Of a DNA stretch of 29,683 nucleotides, positions 23,107 through 28,855 are shown piece by piece. The DNA is from a virus. The notes under the pieces are model-generated. The model was not told where the DNA came from. It searched no databases and was given only the letters and a program-made list of their open reading frames with translations. Both the position numbers and the translations under genes were made by a program. Every line of letters starts with the position of its first letter. Position 1 is the first letter of the stretch. The stretch is from IMG/VR virus record IMGVR_UViG_3300000929_000387, positions 1 to 29,683 of that record. The stretch is one strand, 5' to 3'.

Positions 23107-24242
23107 TTATTTAGTGCCCTCAAAAGAATTGTATCTTTGTTAATCCGGCCACTTACTTCATCAATAGTTTTAGTAGTTAGTGTCTCCCATACCTTATTGA
23201 TTGCTGTAGGCGTTTTAGTAAGGAATGTAGAGAGTTGTTCTTCAGGTTTACGAAGTCTGATTGAGCGACTCAATTCAGTACTGATGCCATAAATGGTGCT
23301 ACCACGGATTTCAAAGCCAGCAGTACGTTCTGAAACATACTCTGTCATTATACGACTTTTAACGTTAAATGTATACAACCGACTTGCACCAATAACAGAT
23401 GTAGGATTAATAGACGTGAGTTTAAACTCAGCCGACTCTGTTGCATAAACAAGTTTAACCACCTGTTTGTCAGCAGTTTTTGCTTTAGGCTTAGACGGTT
23501 TACGCTTTGCTTTTTTGGAAAGCACATAACGTTCCGCATCATCAACGATCGTTTGCACTAGTTTAAGGTAATTCTTTCGCTGAGATACCGGCATATTGCG
23601 ATAGCCCTCGACTAATTCTGGGGTTTTATCATTGATTAGTTCAAGCAATTCTTTTTGTAGAGGAACGTAATAGTCCAATACGCGCTTAGCTGAAAATGAA
23701 TTTAAGTCAATTTTAACCATTTCATTGTATACTGAATAGTTTTCAATATCAACATGCATATCAGTAAGCCACAAATCAATGACTGATTCAATTTCACCGA
23801 TGAAATCGGATGTACGTTCTTTCACAATATCCATTGGCGATCTACCTACTACCAAAGGTTTATCGCTATCATTTTTTTCAGTAACTTTTTTAAGCGCTGC
23901 AATGCGTACATTGGAGATATATCTCTCAATCTTAGCTATGCCATTCCAACGTTCAGGCCACTGATAACCCAACTTTTTCCATTGGATAGTTGCGGCAGTG
24001 CCGTGTTCTGCATGGTAAAGATATTCAGGAGCCGACAGAAGCAAAGTGCGTTCTGCGCCCTTATAATTTTCTTTGATATATGTGCGAAGAACTTCACTGA
24101 TTTCTTTTTTATCAACATCAGTGCGAAAGTAGTCTGCAAACCAATGAAAGCTTTCAGTTGGCGCTGCTGCGATACCTGTTCTAACTTTACGTGGAAGCGA
24201 TACTGTTTTTTTACGCTTCGTCGGTGCTCTTCTCGCTACCAT
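23103..24242 (-). CDS. Unrecognised basic protein between a small membrane protein and gp33
   Basis: About 379 residues from the chosen start at 24242. An ATG 15 bases upstream is possible, but GAGGTACCAA stands before the 24242 start, giving good SD spacing. I do not recognise a family with confidence. Visible features are a very basic N-terminus (RRAPTKRKKTVSLPRKVR), a mixed helical middle (about 30-230) with WKKLGYQWPERWNGIAKIER, a Lys/Pro-rich linker (KKAKRKPSKPKAKTADK, about 250-266), and a C-terminal domain of about 120 residues ending TTKTIDEVSGRINKDTILLR. The linker suggests two domains and the charge suggests nucleic-acid binding. Coupling to gp33 by ATGA hints at a role in expression or replication, but this is inference. 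The gene overlaps the preceding one by 32 bp. Confidence 0.6.
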   Translation of the reverse strand: MVARRAPTKRKKTVSLPRKVRTGIAAAPTESFHWFADYFRTDVDKKEISEVLRTYIKENYKGAERTLLLSAPEYLYHAEHGTAATIQWKKLGYQWPERWNGIAKIERYISNVRIAALKKVTEKNDSDKPLVVGRSPMDIVKERTSDFIGEIESVIDLWLTDMHVDIENYSVYNEMVKIDLNSFSAKRVLDYYVPLQKELLELINDKTPELVEGYRNMPVSQRKNYLKLVQTIVDDAERYVLSKKAKRKPSKPKAKTADKQVVKLVYATESAEFKLTSINPTSVIGASRLYTFNVKSRIMTEYVSERTAGFEIRGSTIYGISTELSRSIRLRKPEEQLSTFLTKTPTAINKVWETLTTKTIDEVSGRINKDTILLRALNK

Positions 24243-24450
24243 TTGGTACCTCATCATGTATTTTTATCAGTTCAAGTTCGCCGTCACTATTTTCGAAAGA
24301 TTTTATAAATCCCTCATCGCTAAGATATTGAATAGTTGAAGCGATAACAGCATCATTACCTTTGCGGCCTATTGAATAGCCAATCATACTAGCTGCAATT
24401 GATGCAGCAGCAATTAAAATCCAATTTAGAGTAATGGGATCGATATACAT
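24211..24450 (-). CDS. Small membrane protein
   Basis: About 79 residues from the ATG at 24450, chosen because AGGAG stands 8 bases before it and only 2 bases before the alternative ATG at 24456. One transmembrane helix (LNWILIAAASIAASMIGYSI, about residues 7-26) is followed by a short basic GRKG and a soluble region, IASTIQYLSDEGFIKSF, ending acidic. Similar short proteins occur in marine T4-like phages without a known role. The C-terminus overlaps the next gene by 32 bp in another frame. Confidence 0.65.
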   Translation of the reverse strand: MYIDPITLNWILIAAASIAASMIGYSIGRKGNDAVIASTIQYLSDEGFIKSFENSDGELELIKIHDEVPNGSEKSTDEA

Positions 24451-24473
24451 TAACATATCTCCTAACTGTTTAA

Positions 24474-24596
24474 CTATTTATCTTTATCCAAATCTTGCTC
24501 GTAAATGTATATTGGTCCTGGTTTATTTTCTTTTTTACGGAATACGTTATTCCATTTCAAAATTAACATGTATTTCATATATGTGAACCAATTCAT
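24474..24596 (-). CDS. 40-residue small protein
   Basis: The ATG overlaps the stop of the SH3-like gene (ATGA) and the frame runs 40 codons to TAG at 24474. The product begins MNWFTYMKYMLILKWNNVFR and ends acidic with GPIYIYEQDLDKDK. A hydrophobic, aromatic N-terminus followed by KK and an acidic tail suggests membrane contact. Strict ATGA coupling in a run of similarly coupled small genes supports it as real, and it fills an otherwise empty gap of about 136 bp. Function unknown. The end of the gene also contains GATAAATA (24482-24475), one base off the late promoter box, before the next gene. Confidence 0.55.
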   Translation of the reverse strand: MNWFTYMKYMLILKWNNVFRKKENKPGPIYIYEQDLDKDK

Positions 24597-24829
24597 GAGA
24601 ATGAAATCACACTATCAACTCGGAATGAACGCCAACCTTGAGCATTGATATCCCATGCAGGAATAACATTTTCATTAATCTTACGATCTTTAGACTCACC
24701 AGTATCAGACTGAGGCACTACTTCAGATTTAAGAGTGCACAGCATGTCTCGTTCTTCGCCATTTGCCTTTTTAAAAATAACACGGCAAGTACGCGCATGC
24801 AATTGTTCCATCATCTCTTCACGAGTCAT
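24593..24829 (-). CDS. WYL_2 / Sm-like SH3-barrel small phage protein
   Basis: 78 residues. The pattern MTREEMMEQLHARTCRVIFK, then GEERDMLCTLKSEVVP, and the end INAQGWRSFRVDSVISF is the small beta-barrel family annotated as DUF2693/WYL_2, common in T4-like phages. Members are thought to bind nucleic acid or act as small regulators; the exact role is not known. The ATG overlaps the preceding stop (ATGA), with AAGGGG as SD. Confidence 0.75.
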   Translation of the reverse strand: MTREEMMEQLHARTCRVIFKKANGEERDMLCTLKSEVVPQSDTGESKDRKINENVIPAWDINAQGWRSFRVDSVISFS

Positions 24830-25002
24830 TTATTATCCCCTTCAATGGATTGAGAAATATCCTTAAGTTTAGTATTAAGGATACGTACACTATCAGTCAA
24901 ACCTGCCAATTGCTTTTCAATAACTTCAAAGTTGAATTGCAAACCAGATATTTTATCTTTGAGTTTAAAGATCTCCATCTCTAGATGGTCAGTTCCAGTC
25001 AT
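24826..25002 (-). CDS. 58-residue coiled-coil protein
   Basis: The start at 25002 is preferred over an upstream one because GAGG precedes it by 7 bases and the ATG lies within the last codons of the preceding gene. The product (starting MTGTDHLEMEIFKLKDKISG) has a heptad pattern of Leu/Ile/Phe through nearly its whole length (ISGLQFNFEVIEKQLAGLTD), so it is probably a coiled coil. No family recognised. A longer upstream frame would read antisense-like sequence across the preceding gene and is rejected. Confidence 0.6.
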   Translation of the reverse strand: MTGTDHLEMEIFKLKDKISGLQFNFEVIEKQLAGLTDSVRILNTKLKDISQSIEGDNK

Positions 25003-25258
25003 TATCAAACCTCGTAGTTTCACGGAAAGTTTCCCCATAATATTTTTCAGCATATTTAGGAGCATCAGTCCAATAGTTATCGTTTTTGCTTTTATCTTCT
25101 TCGACAATACGATTTGCTTTTTTAGGAGCATCTTCGTATCGATCAAGATGATCGATAACCGACTTCGATTTTACCTTGATCAAGTTCATTTTCTTTTTAC
25201 GTTCAGCGATTTTGCGGATAAGGGCAATACGTTCTTCGTAGGTGATTGCGACGGTCAT
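24989..25258 (-). CDS. Small charged protein, unknown function
   Basis: 89 residues, highly charged. The N-terminal half is basic and helical (YEERIALIRKIAERKKKMNL, about residues 7-26); the C-terminal part is Tyr/Asp/Arg-rich (YAEKYYGETFRETTRFDNDW). GGAGAACTGAT stands before the ATG. It is the first gene after the terminator at 25295-25321, so a promoter should lie in the 36-bp gap; TATAAC at about 25278-25273 is a possible -10. I do not recognise a family. Confidence 0.6.
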   Translation of the reverse strand: MTVAITYEERIALIRKIAERKKKMNLIKVKSKSVIDHLDRYEDAPKKANRIVEEDKSKNDNYWTDAPKYAEKYYGETFRETTRFDNDWN

Positions 25259-25294
25259 ATCAGTTCTCCATGTTATAGAAGCATATTAGCATAG

Positions 25295-25321
25295 AAAAAA
25301 GAGGATGTACATCTCTTTTTT
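25295..25321 (-). terminator. Intrinsic terminator after the 79-residue protein gene
   Basis: Minus-strand stem AAAAAAGAG / CTCTTTTTT (9 bp) with a nine-base loop ATGTACATC. The first stem base is shared with the TGA stop at 25323-25321. The A/T flanks make it work as an A-tract/T-tract terminator, potentially in both directions. Confidence 0.8.
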
Positions 25322-25560
25322 CATTTTTTTTCATAATAAACGTGATAAGCACCTTCAGGTTTATTCATAGCATGAATAAACTCTGCAAACATTTTATGCG
25401 TAATCAGGATGAGGTCATATCTTTCATGAGCCTCATTCCATTGACGAAAAAAGACCCCGTTGTCATCGATGATGATTTCGAGGTCTTCATTCTCAGCAGT
25501 TTCGTCTAAAATGGTGGTGACTGTTGCGCCAAACTCATATTCATTTGTGAACAATTGCAA
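25321..25560 (-). CDS. 79-residue small acidic protein, TTG start
   Basis: The frame opens at TTG with AAGGA six bases upstream; no in-frame ATG exists near the start. The product (MQLFTNEYEFGATVTTILDE ... DNGVFFRQWNEAHERYDLIL) is acidic with a likely small alpha/beta fold. The FRQWNE...YDLILIT pattern recalls short host-takeover proteins of T4-like phages, but I cannot assign a family. It ends in the terminator. Confidence 0.5.
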   Translation of the reverse strand: MQLFTNEYEFGATVTTILDETAENEDLEIIIDDNGVFFRQWNEAHERYDLILITHKMFAEFIHAMNKPEGAYHVYYEKK

Positions 25561-25624
25561 TCAAATCCTTTTCAAAGTATTCCAAGATAGCTGCAGCCAA
25601 AATCATAAAAATTAGCAGACTCAT
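25541..25624 (-). CDS. Possible 27-residue membrane peptide
   Basis: The ATG overlaps the stop of the preceding gene (ATGA) and the frame codes MSLLIFMILAAAILEYFEKD plus LIAIVHK. The first 14 residues are strongly hydrophobic. It overlaps the start of the next gene by 20 bp. Too short to be sure, but the coupling and the otherwise empty 60-bp gap support it. Confidence 0.35.
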   Translation of the reverse strand: MSLLIFMILAAAILEYFEKDLIAIVHK

Positions 25625-25821
25625 TTCATTTCCTCCATCATGGACTCTTCAATAATCATGGACTCTTCAATGCGAATAGCAAGTTTGGTATAGTCTTCTG
25701 CCAAAAACAGAACTTCCTCAATCAGGCGTTCTCTATCATGGCCAAACATATTGGCCCTACGAGCGATACCCGCAAGACGCGTTGCAACTTCATTAGCCGA
25801 ATGAATATCAAATCCGTTCAT
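25621..25821 (-). CDS. Small helical protein with a duplicated C-terminal motif
   Basis: 66 residues from the ATG at 25821, preferred because AAGGAG lies 6 bases before it; a frame 12 codons longer exists but would put that SD inside the gene. The protein (MNGFDIHSANEVATRLAGIA ... ERLIEEVLFLAEDYTKLAIR) is helical and acidic. The end repeats IEESMI / IEESMM through an 18-bp tandem duplication in the DNA. No family recognised. Confidence 0.6.
   Translation of the reverse strand: MNGFDIHSANEVATRLAGIARRANMFGHDRERLIEEVLFLAEDYTKLAIRIEESMIIEESMMEEMK
25637..25672 (-). repeat. 18-bp tandem duplication in coding DNA
   Basis: Two adjacent copies, ATCATGGACTCTTCAATA and ATCATGGACTCTTCAATG on the plus strand, differ only at the last base and keep the frame (six residues each). 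Near-identity suggests a recent slippage event. Confidence 0.8.
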
Positions 25822-25888
25822 GATCATCTCCTTGATTACTCTAACAGTGTAACCCATTTCAAATCAAATGTACATAACTATTTTGCGG

Positions 25889-26758
25889 TTAACCAAAAAT
25901 ACTTTCATGCATAGCTTCAATGATATCATTGATTTCATCGTAGTTTGTGATGATTTCTTTATAGTTTAGATTTAGCGGCTTAGGCAACGAATATTCAATA
26001 AATTCATCATTGATATATTCTCTCCAAATTTTATTTTCAAAAACTGTATCTAATGCCACTTTCATATCTTCTACAGTTGTCAGATCTTCATAATAGAATG
26101 TATTATGGCTATAGCCTGACCTCTCAATGTAGTTTTCAAATAGATCCATCATAGCCGCGGCTCTAAGACTTGGAATAATGGAAGTGCAAAGCCCTGGATT
26201 AATAGTAATTGGCTTTTGCTGAAGGTCAGCATATTTAAACTCATTTGCGTTTCTTTTATGCCAAAGATTAGTATGCATGGATACTAAAAGACTAAAGGAC
26301 ATACCTTTAATATCTTTTCTTCTAGTGATTACATATTTTCTGTTTGAGAAAAAATCAAAAATATTTCTATCATATTTTTCATCAAGTTTATTATCGCCAA
26401 TAAAAATATCTTCTGCCATTATTTTAATATTATATTCTCGACCAGCAATTTTCTCCTGGTTGAGGACTTGCAGCTTATGATTTGTTCTTTGAAATTTACT
26501 ATTATAAATTGCTGGATATACAAAATGGTGAGTAATAGGAGAGTTTTCCCTATTTAAAGGAAAATACTCCATCGAATATTTTCTATCACGTTGCATATCA
26601 TCTGTAATATACCTATAAGAATATTCTTGGAAAAATTCAGTTTGACCACCCAAAGAATGAAGGCCTAAACTATTTTCCATATAAGGAGTGGCTAAAGTCA
26701 ATAATGCTGTTGATCTAGACCTAGGCATTGAGAAAAAAATTGGTAATTTAGTATTCAT
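25889..26758 (-). CDS. Second sulfotransferase-like protein
   Basis: 289 residues. PIFFSMPRSRSTALLTLATP (6-25) is a P-loop-like PAPS 5'-phosphosulfate motif of the divergent type (PRSRST), and YVITRRKDIKGMSFSLLVS (142-160) fits the 3'-phosphate motif, with Arg146 and Ser154 at the usual eight-residue spacing. It is not a close relative of the protein at 22217-22885, so the pair is not a recent duplication. Related proteins in marine phages are annotated as sulfotransferase or hypothetical. No membrane segment. It is 20 bp from the 2OG-oxygenase gene, suggesting co-expression. The substrate is unknown. Confidence 0.62.
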   Translation of the reverse strand: MNTKLPIFFSMPRSRSTALLTLATPYMENSLGLHSLGGQTEFFQEYSYRYITDDMQRDRKYSMEYFPLNRENSPITHHFVYPAIYNSKFQRTNHKLQVLNQEKIAGREYNIKIMAEDIFIGDNKLDEKYDRNIFDFFSNRKYVITRRKDIKGMSFSLLVSMHTNLWHKRNANEFKYADLQQKPITINPGLCTSIIPSLRAAAMMDLFENYIERSGYSHNTFYYEDLTTVEDMKVALDTVFENKIWREYINDEFIEYSLPKPLNLNYKEIITNYDEINDIIEAMHESIFG

Positions 26759-26778
26759 CTTTTATCTTTCTTTACAAA

Positions 26779-27492
26779 TCAATAAATCATATCCACGTAA
26801 TATGGAATAGCGTATCTTTCAAGATTAGGATTTCTATGCGGTGTTACCATATGCGGTAAGAAAGTGGGAATAAGTAGAATCGCGCTTTCCGACGGAGTCA
26901 TACAAATTGGATGACCATGGTTAGGATATCTATCTACTACACTTTTACCGTTAAAATCTGAGTACGCGGCAGGTCCTAATGATGAAACTTTAATACATTC
27001 AATTGGATCAAGCAATACGATACTGCCAGGTCTAGGATTAGATAAAGATTCAACGAGTGGCAATTCAGCATCTAAATCTTTATCGGCATGTTGCCATTCA
27101 CCATCAATGATGCCATAAGTTGGATAATAAACGCCAGTCCAATATTGTTGCGCACTATGGCTATGTGGCATACTATATGCTGTTGGATCTTTATAAACTT
27201 TTCCACACAGCGTATGTACTTTCACATCTTTAATTCTAAACCCAGCCTTTGCTATAGATGGCTTTATCCATTCTTCAATATGCTTTGAAAGAATTTGAAA
27301 ACTTTCATAATGTTTTTCCAGATTAGGCGAAGTACCAATATCATTTACTCCTGCGCGGTTTGGTGGTGCAGGACTATTTTCAATATTATGCCAAATATCT
27401 TTTACTAATTGCCTATTTAGTTCTTTTGTCTTATTTCCAAGCATTCCAAAAGATACGGGAGTTGGAAAAATTTGCAAATCAATGTTTTTCAT
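26779..27492 (-). CDS. Putative 2OG-Fe(II) oxygenase (2OG-FeII_Oxy_5 type)
   Basis: 237 residues. The double-stranded beta-helix motifs are visible: MPHSHSAQQYWTGVYYPTYG (108-127) with His110 and His112, PGSIVLLDP (155-163), and IPTFLPHMVTPHRNPNLERY (208-227) with His214 and Arg226, the last two being the distal iron ligand and the 2-oxoglutarate contact. This layout is that of phage 2OG-Fe(II) oxygenases found in cyanophages. Such enzymes hydroxylate proteins, nucleobases or small molecules; which one here is unknown. Two bases separate it from the preceding small gene. Confidence 0.75.
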   Translation of the reverse strand: MKNIDLQIFPTPVSFGMLGNKTKELNRQLVKDIWHNIENSPAPPNRAGVNDIGTSPNLEKHYESFQILSKHIEEWIKPSIAKAGFRIKDVKVHTLCGKVYKDPTAYSMPHSHSAQQYWTGVYYPTYGIIDGEWQHADKDLDAELPLVESLSNPRPGSIVLLDPIECIKVSSLGPAAYSDFNGKSVVDRYPNHGHPICMTPSESAILLIPTFLPHMVTPHRNPNLERYAIPYYVDMIY

Positions 27493-27493
27493 A

Positions 27494-27706
27494 TTAATAG
27501 ATTTTCTTTATATAATAGTCAAATGGTTCATCAGTGCAATAGACAATCTCATGCCCGTCTTGCAATTTACCTCGAAGAGTATTATTGTCTATCCTCTTGA
27601 TATATTTCATATAAAAAGTCTTAGGAGTTTTTGTCCCTTTAACATAAATCTCTACGACATAAAGGTCTTCAAAGATTCTTTGGAACAGGTTTGGGCCTTT
27701 ACTCAT
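27494..27706 (-). CDS. Conserved small T4-like phage protein
   Basis: 70 residues: MSKGPNLFQRIFEDLYVVEI, KTPKTFYMKYIKRIDNNTLR and the end EPFDYYIKKIY. I recognise the type from several T4-like genomes, without a known role. It is basic and probably a small beta-rich fold. GGGGAATATCA stands before the ATG. It is the first gene after the terminator at 27763-27785. Confidence 0.6.
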   Translation of the reverse strand: MSKGPNLFQRIFEDLYVVEIYVKGTKTPKTFYMKYIKRIDNNTLRGKLQDGHEIVYCTDEPFDYYIKKIY

Positions 27707-27762
27707 TGATATTCCCCATAGTTCTAATTAAATCAGCCGCGAAAAGGCATACGAAAAAATCA

Positions 27763-27785
27763 GAGAGGCGCATTACACGCCTCTC
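27763..27785 (-). terminator. Intrinsic terminator after the RNase H-fold gene
   Basis: Stem GAGAGGCG / CGCCTCTC (8 bp), loop of 7, followed on the minus strand by CTGA and T6 (27759-27754). The stop codon of the gene lies inside the loop, so the hairpin includes its last codons. Confidence 0.85.
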
Positions 27786-28246
27786 CCATGTGCCACACCG
27801 TCAGCGCCATAACTAGCGGCAAAGCCGTGAGGTTTCAGTTTTGGTTCAATACCAGTCATGCCAAGAACATAACCAGCAGCTTCAGTTGCAGCACAGTTTG
27901 AACCATGAATTGGGTCAGTATTAACATCAAGGTGGATTTCTACTTCAAACTCGTCAATGAAAGGCGCAACCTGATTATATAGCTCACAGACTTTACGAGC
28001 TTCGTTAATCATGCGCATTTTTGGACGGTTCTTTTTCAAATCGAAATCGCGTTCATGCGATACATGTGAGAAAATACGGCAACCTGAATTACCATTTTTA
28101 TGTACGATGAGAACTGCAGCAAAACGCGCATATGAGTTATTGTCCCTGAAATATCTCACTGAGTCGCAACCAAGGTAAATCTTTGTGTTTGCGTCTAGCG
28201 TGACAAGCAAATCGACAATATCTTCGATTTGTTTTTGGGTAAACAT
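27773..28246 (-). CDS. RNase H-fold YkuK/DUF458-type protein
   Basis: 157 residues. The start of the fold is IYLGCDSVRYFRDNNSYARF (23-42) with Asp28 on the first strand, then AAVLIVHKN; Glu82 in INEARKVCELY, Asp107 in EIHLDVN and Asp149 in YGADGVAHG complete a set of four acidic residues suitable for two-metal nuclease chemistry. This matches the YkuK-type ribonuclease H-like family (DUF458), present in Bacillus and many T4-like phages with no settled function. Flanked by terminators on both sides, it is a single-gene unit. SD AAGGAATACATC before ATG. Confidence 0.75.
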   Translation of the reverse strand: MFTQKQIEDIVDLLVTLDANTKIYLGCDSVRYFRDNNSYARFAAVLIVHKNGNSGCRIFSHVSHERDFDLKKNRPKMRMINEARKVCELYNQVAPFIDEFEVEIHLDVNTDPIHGSNCAATEAAGYVLGMTGIEPKLKPHGFAASYGADGVAHGRGV

Positions 28247-28285
28247 GATGTATTCCTTTCCTTACCCTATCATATTATCATAAAA

Positions 28286-28308
28286 AAAGGCGGTTGTAAA
28301 CCGCCTTT
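28286..28308 (-). terminator. Strong intrinsic terminator after the oxygenase-like gene
   Basis: Perfect 10-bp stem AAAGGCGGTT / AACCGCCTTT with a three-base loop, followed on the minus strand by T7 in total. Two stem bases are shared with the TAA stop at 28309-28307. Confidence 0.9.
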
Positions 28309-28855
28309 ACTGTTTTATATATTCTAATTCTAATAAATTTTCTTTATATTCTGGATTTTGTACTATAGGTTTATCGACCAAAAAGTAATTATATGTGTAT
28401 CTAGTACTAGAAGAAAGATAGTCATGAAACGTATGATCGTAGCCACAGAATACGAATAGGCGATTTGGTTTCCATTCAATTTCTATAGGTTTACTATCAC
28501 GAGTTTCATAAAGTCTAGTCCCTCTATTTTCTTTTGGTCCAAGATAAAGAACAGCAGACATGATTTTAAATGGCGCTTCAATGTGCATATCATGCACAAA
28601 GTTTTCTGGAGTGATAGCAAAATGAATAAACTTTTTCAGATCGCTATATTTTCTTTTCGGTATATCTTCTCTTTGATTAAAATTTTCTAATAATAATTCT
28701 ATTTGGGGAGTTGGATCATATTTGAATATTTCTCTGGAAACTTTATTCTCAGAATATTCTATTTGCATAGCTTTATTTTTTAGTTCTAAAAATTCAATTT
28801 CAGGGAGATAATCATCTATACAAATATAATGCCAAGGATTAGATTCCATTTTCAT
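28307..28855 (-). CDS. 2OG-Fe(II) oxygenase-like protein
   Basis: 182 residues from the ATG at 28855, which overlaps the preceding stop (ATGA); a TTG six bases upstream is less likely. The jelly-roll core is visible as FVHDMHIEAPFKIMSAVLYL (87-105) with His91-x-Glu93, NRGTRLYE (110-117), RLFVFCGYDHTFHDYL (132-147) with His141 or His144 as distal ligand, and STRYTYNYFLV (150-160) with Arg152. This His-x-Glu...His...Arg order is that of prolyl-hydroxylase-like 2OG enzymes. No substrate can be named. It differs from the protein at 26779-27492 in length and motif spacing. Followed directly by a terminator. Confidence 0.6.
   Translation of the reverse strand: MKMESNPWHYICIDDYLPEIEFLELKNKAMQIEYSENKVSREIFKYDPTPQIELLLENFNQREDIPKRKYSDLKKFIHFAITPENFVHDMHIEAPFKIMSAVLYLGPKENRGTRLYETRDSKPIEIEWKPNRLFVFCGYDHTFHDYLSSSTRYTYNYFLVDKPIVQNPEYKENLLELEYIKQ

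Noticed and set aside
25003-25146. N-terminal extension of the 58-residue coiled-coil protein
   Set aside because: The added part overlaps the charged 89-residue gene entirely; the start at 25002 has a good SD and a natural overlap.
25863-25888. GGTTAACC palindrome as a terminator before the second sulfotransferase-like gene's end
   Set aside because: Only a short palindrome without loop or T tract; no convincing hairpin.
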